Shown: positions 34,578-35,920 of the stretch, in pieces
Numbering within the stretch: position 1 is the first letter of the stretch
Layout: each line of letters opens with the position of its first letter
Origin: a virus
IMG/VR virus record: IMGVR_UViG_3300009156_000057
Coordinates: 1-35,920 of that record
DNA: 35,920 nucleotides
Strand: one strand, 5' to 3'
Notes under the pieces: generated by a model
Told to the model about the DNA's origin: nothing
What the model saw: the letters and a program-made list of their open reading frames with translations, nothing else
Database searches by the model: none
Position numbers and translations under genes: made by a program

Positions 34578-35324
34578 TTGAGTGTATGTGTGATGAACAC
34601 TGTTTGGCAGTCGAGCCGGGCTTCCGGCAACGCGTTGCTTGTGTTGCTGGCGATCGCGGATAACGCGAATGATGCGGGCACGGCCTGGCCGTCGGTGGAC
34701 ACGATTGCGCGCAAGGCGCGGTGTTCGGAGCGGCGGGCGCAGCGGCATTTGCGCCGGCTCGAGGCGTTGGGTGAGCTGCAAGTGGAAAAACAGGCGGGGC
34801 CGCGGGGGTGCAATCTTTACCGGGTGACGGTTTGTCGCCCCGACGTTTCGGCCACCCCGGGTGACGGTTTGACGGGTGACAGTTTGGGCGGGGGTGACGG
34901 TTTGACGGGTGACAGTTTGGGCGGGGGTGACGGTTTGACGGGTGGCCAAATGGTGCAGGGGGGGGTGGCCAAAACGGCCACCGGGGGGGTGACCCCTCCG
35001 TCACCCGAACCATCATTGAACCATCAGGAACCGTCATCTTATAAGAAGAAGGGGGGGTCTGCGGTCGGGAAGGGGACGAAGGGGACCGATGGTCCTGGTC
35101 CTGCGGACGGCGGACCTGCGGACGGCGGATCAGGCGCCGGCGCGCTCACGGAGGCACAGGTGAGGGGGAGCGCGATGCGTTACGCGGCGCTCAATGCGCG
35201 GATCGTGAAGGCGGAGGCGTCGCTGGCGCGTGGGGAATTGGATGCCGGGCAGGTGGAGGTTTTGAAAAAAATGCGCGCGGAGCGGGATGAGTTGCAGAAA
35301 AAACAGGCGCGGGGGGAGTTTTGA
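34578..35324 (+). CDS. phage replication initiator-like protein
   Basis: About 248 residues. Family members usually begin 'MSxxVMNxVWxxS', so the TTG at 34578 (MSVCVMNTVWQSS) fits best; GTG 34563 and ATG 34593 are alternatives. Residues about 15-80 (NALLVLLAIADNANDAGTAW, WPSVDTIARKARCSERRAQR, HLRRLEALGELQVEK) form the winged helix common in phage replication initiators. A disordered middle carries GDGLTGDSLGG repeats encoded by iteron-like DNA. The C-terminal half ends in a charged coiled coil (LKKMRAERDELQKKQ). It probably binds the origin in its own gene and recruits the host helicase, as lambda O does. Confidence 0.65.
   Translation: MSVCVMNTVWQSSRASGNALLVLLAIADNANDAGTAWPSVDTIARKARCSERRAQRHLRRLEALGELQVEKQAGPRGCNLYRVTVCRPDVSATPGDGLTGDSLGGGDGLTGDSLGGGDGLTGGQMVQGGVAKTATGGVTPPSPEPSLNHQEPSSYKKKGGSAVGKGTKGTDGPGPADGGPADGGSGAGALTEAQVRGSAMRYAALNARIVKAEASLARGELDAGQVEVLKKMRAERDELQKKQARGEF
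34823..34937 (+). repeat. six iteron-like 12-mers inside the replication gene
   Basis: GGTGACGGTTTG at 34823, 34860, 34893 and 34926, and GGTGACAGTTTG at 34875 and 34908. Spacing from 34860 on is regular (15, 18, 15, 18 bases). The repeats lie within the initiator-like gene and are followed at about 35005-35050 by a relatively AT-rich stretch (CATCATTGAACCATCA, CATCTTATAAGAAG). This is the layout of a replication origin in an O-type gene: iterons, then an unwinding region. Function is inferred. Confidence 0.6.
35097..35127 (+). repeat. two family B units in the replication gene
   Basis: GGTCCTGCGGACGGCG directly followed by GGACCTGCGGACGGCG, in frame as GPADGGPADG, 3' of the iterons. Confidence 0.8.
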
Positions 35325-35359
35325 GTCTCGTTAAAGCGTGAAACGGTGAATCGTTAAAA

Positions 35360-35658
35360 ATGAAAAAACAAACAAACAACAAGAACGGAGCGGATGAAAA
35401 GCCGCTGTTGGTGACGACGGCGCACAAAGGGGTGTTCTTCGGCTATGGCTTGCCGACTGAGGCAAAAACGGTGCGCCTGAAGAGGGCGCGGATGTGTGTT
35501 TACTGGTCGGCGGATGTGCGCGGGGTGTTGGGTCTGGCTGGGAAGGGGCCAACGACAAATTGCAAGATCGGCCCGGCTGTGCCGTCCATCACGTTGCAGG
35601 ATGTGACATCGGTGGTGGAGGTGTCAGATGTGGCGCGTCTGGCATGGGAGGCTGAGCC

Positions 35659-35668
<10 letters not shown>
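35360..35668 (+). CDS. DUF6948-like phage protein
   Basis: A 102-residue protein. EKPLLVTTAHKGVFFGYGLP, then RLKRARMCVYWSADVRGVLG and LAGKGPTTNCKIGPAVPSIT, match the DUF6948 pattern of small phage proteins (LLVTTxHxGVFFGxG...C.YWSxDVRG...GLA..GP...C.IG). Ends in VSDVARLAWEAEPWN. Molecular role unknown. It sits right before the GY-repeat gene, and its end overlaps that gene by ten bases. The ATG follows a GCGTGAAACGGTGAA junction string. Confidence 0.7.

Positions 35669-35920
<252 letters not shown>

Overview
The window is almost entirely a tailed-phage genome or prophage. Its high G+C, the GTG/TTG-rich codon use and the style of its short interspersed palindromes (reading LTPxLSPxGGEG in frame) remind me of Verrucomicrobiota, but that host assignment is inference. 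No host housekeeping gene is visible. The head genes and a very large multidomain ('polyvalent') protein suggest a short-tailed phage with an SU10-like capsid protein; an integrase and a regulatory switch suggest a temperate lifestyle.

Layout. 1-434: the last 29 codons of a cytosine-5 DNA methyltransferase, then a small DNA-binding protein. 454-6221: head genes (portal, two small proteins, scaffold-like protein, SU10-like major capsid protein). 6230-12831: neck/tail proteins, an SGNH-hydrolase receptor-binding protein, a two-gene holin-like cassette and a phage-encoded outer-membrane barrel. 12912-17234: a tail nozzle/propeller-type protein that appears split in two by an inserted beta-roll fibre gene. 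17267-26707: small virion proteins, a sulfotransferase-like protein, two internal-protein candidates, a 1784-residue polyvalent-type protein and a small membrane/zinc protein.

26643-31567 lies on the minus strand. It holds a regulator, a small lipoprotein, an XRE repressor-like gene, a tyrosine integrase and a chain of small genes coupled by ATGA or TGATG overlaps, ending in an oversized tRNA-like gene. A divergent regulatory region (about 31568-31730) with two inverted repeats separates this from the rightward early operon (31731-35920). That operon carries zinc-finger and helix-turn-helix proteins, a replication initiator whose own gene contains six iteron-like 12-mers, a DUF6948-type protein and the start of a GY/GS/GD-repeat protein that runs off the window. 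No large terminase or endolysin was recognised. The terminase gene probably lies between the right end and the methyltransferase at the left end of a circular or permuted genome.

The most striking property is DNA-level. At least four families of short palindromes (A-D here) have invaded the genome and are read in frame inside portal, scaffold, outer-membrane protein, fibre, integrase and polyvalent protein, sometimes nested or as inverted pairs. Separately, many late-gene junctions carry 6-9 bp tandem repeats that supply the stop of one gene and sit directly before the start of the next, whereas the early and lysogeny operons use stop/start overlaps instead. Several late proteins also carry Sec-type signal peptides or N-terminal membrane segments, which is unusual for phage virion proteins.
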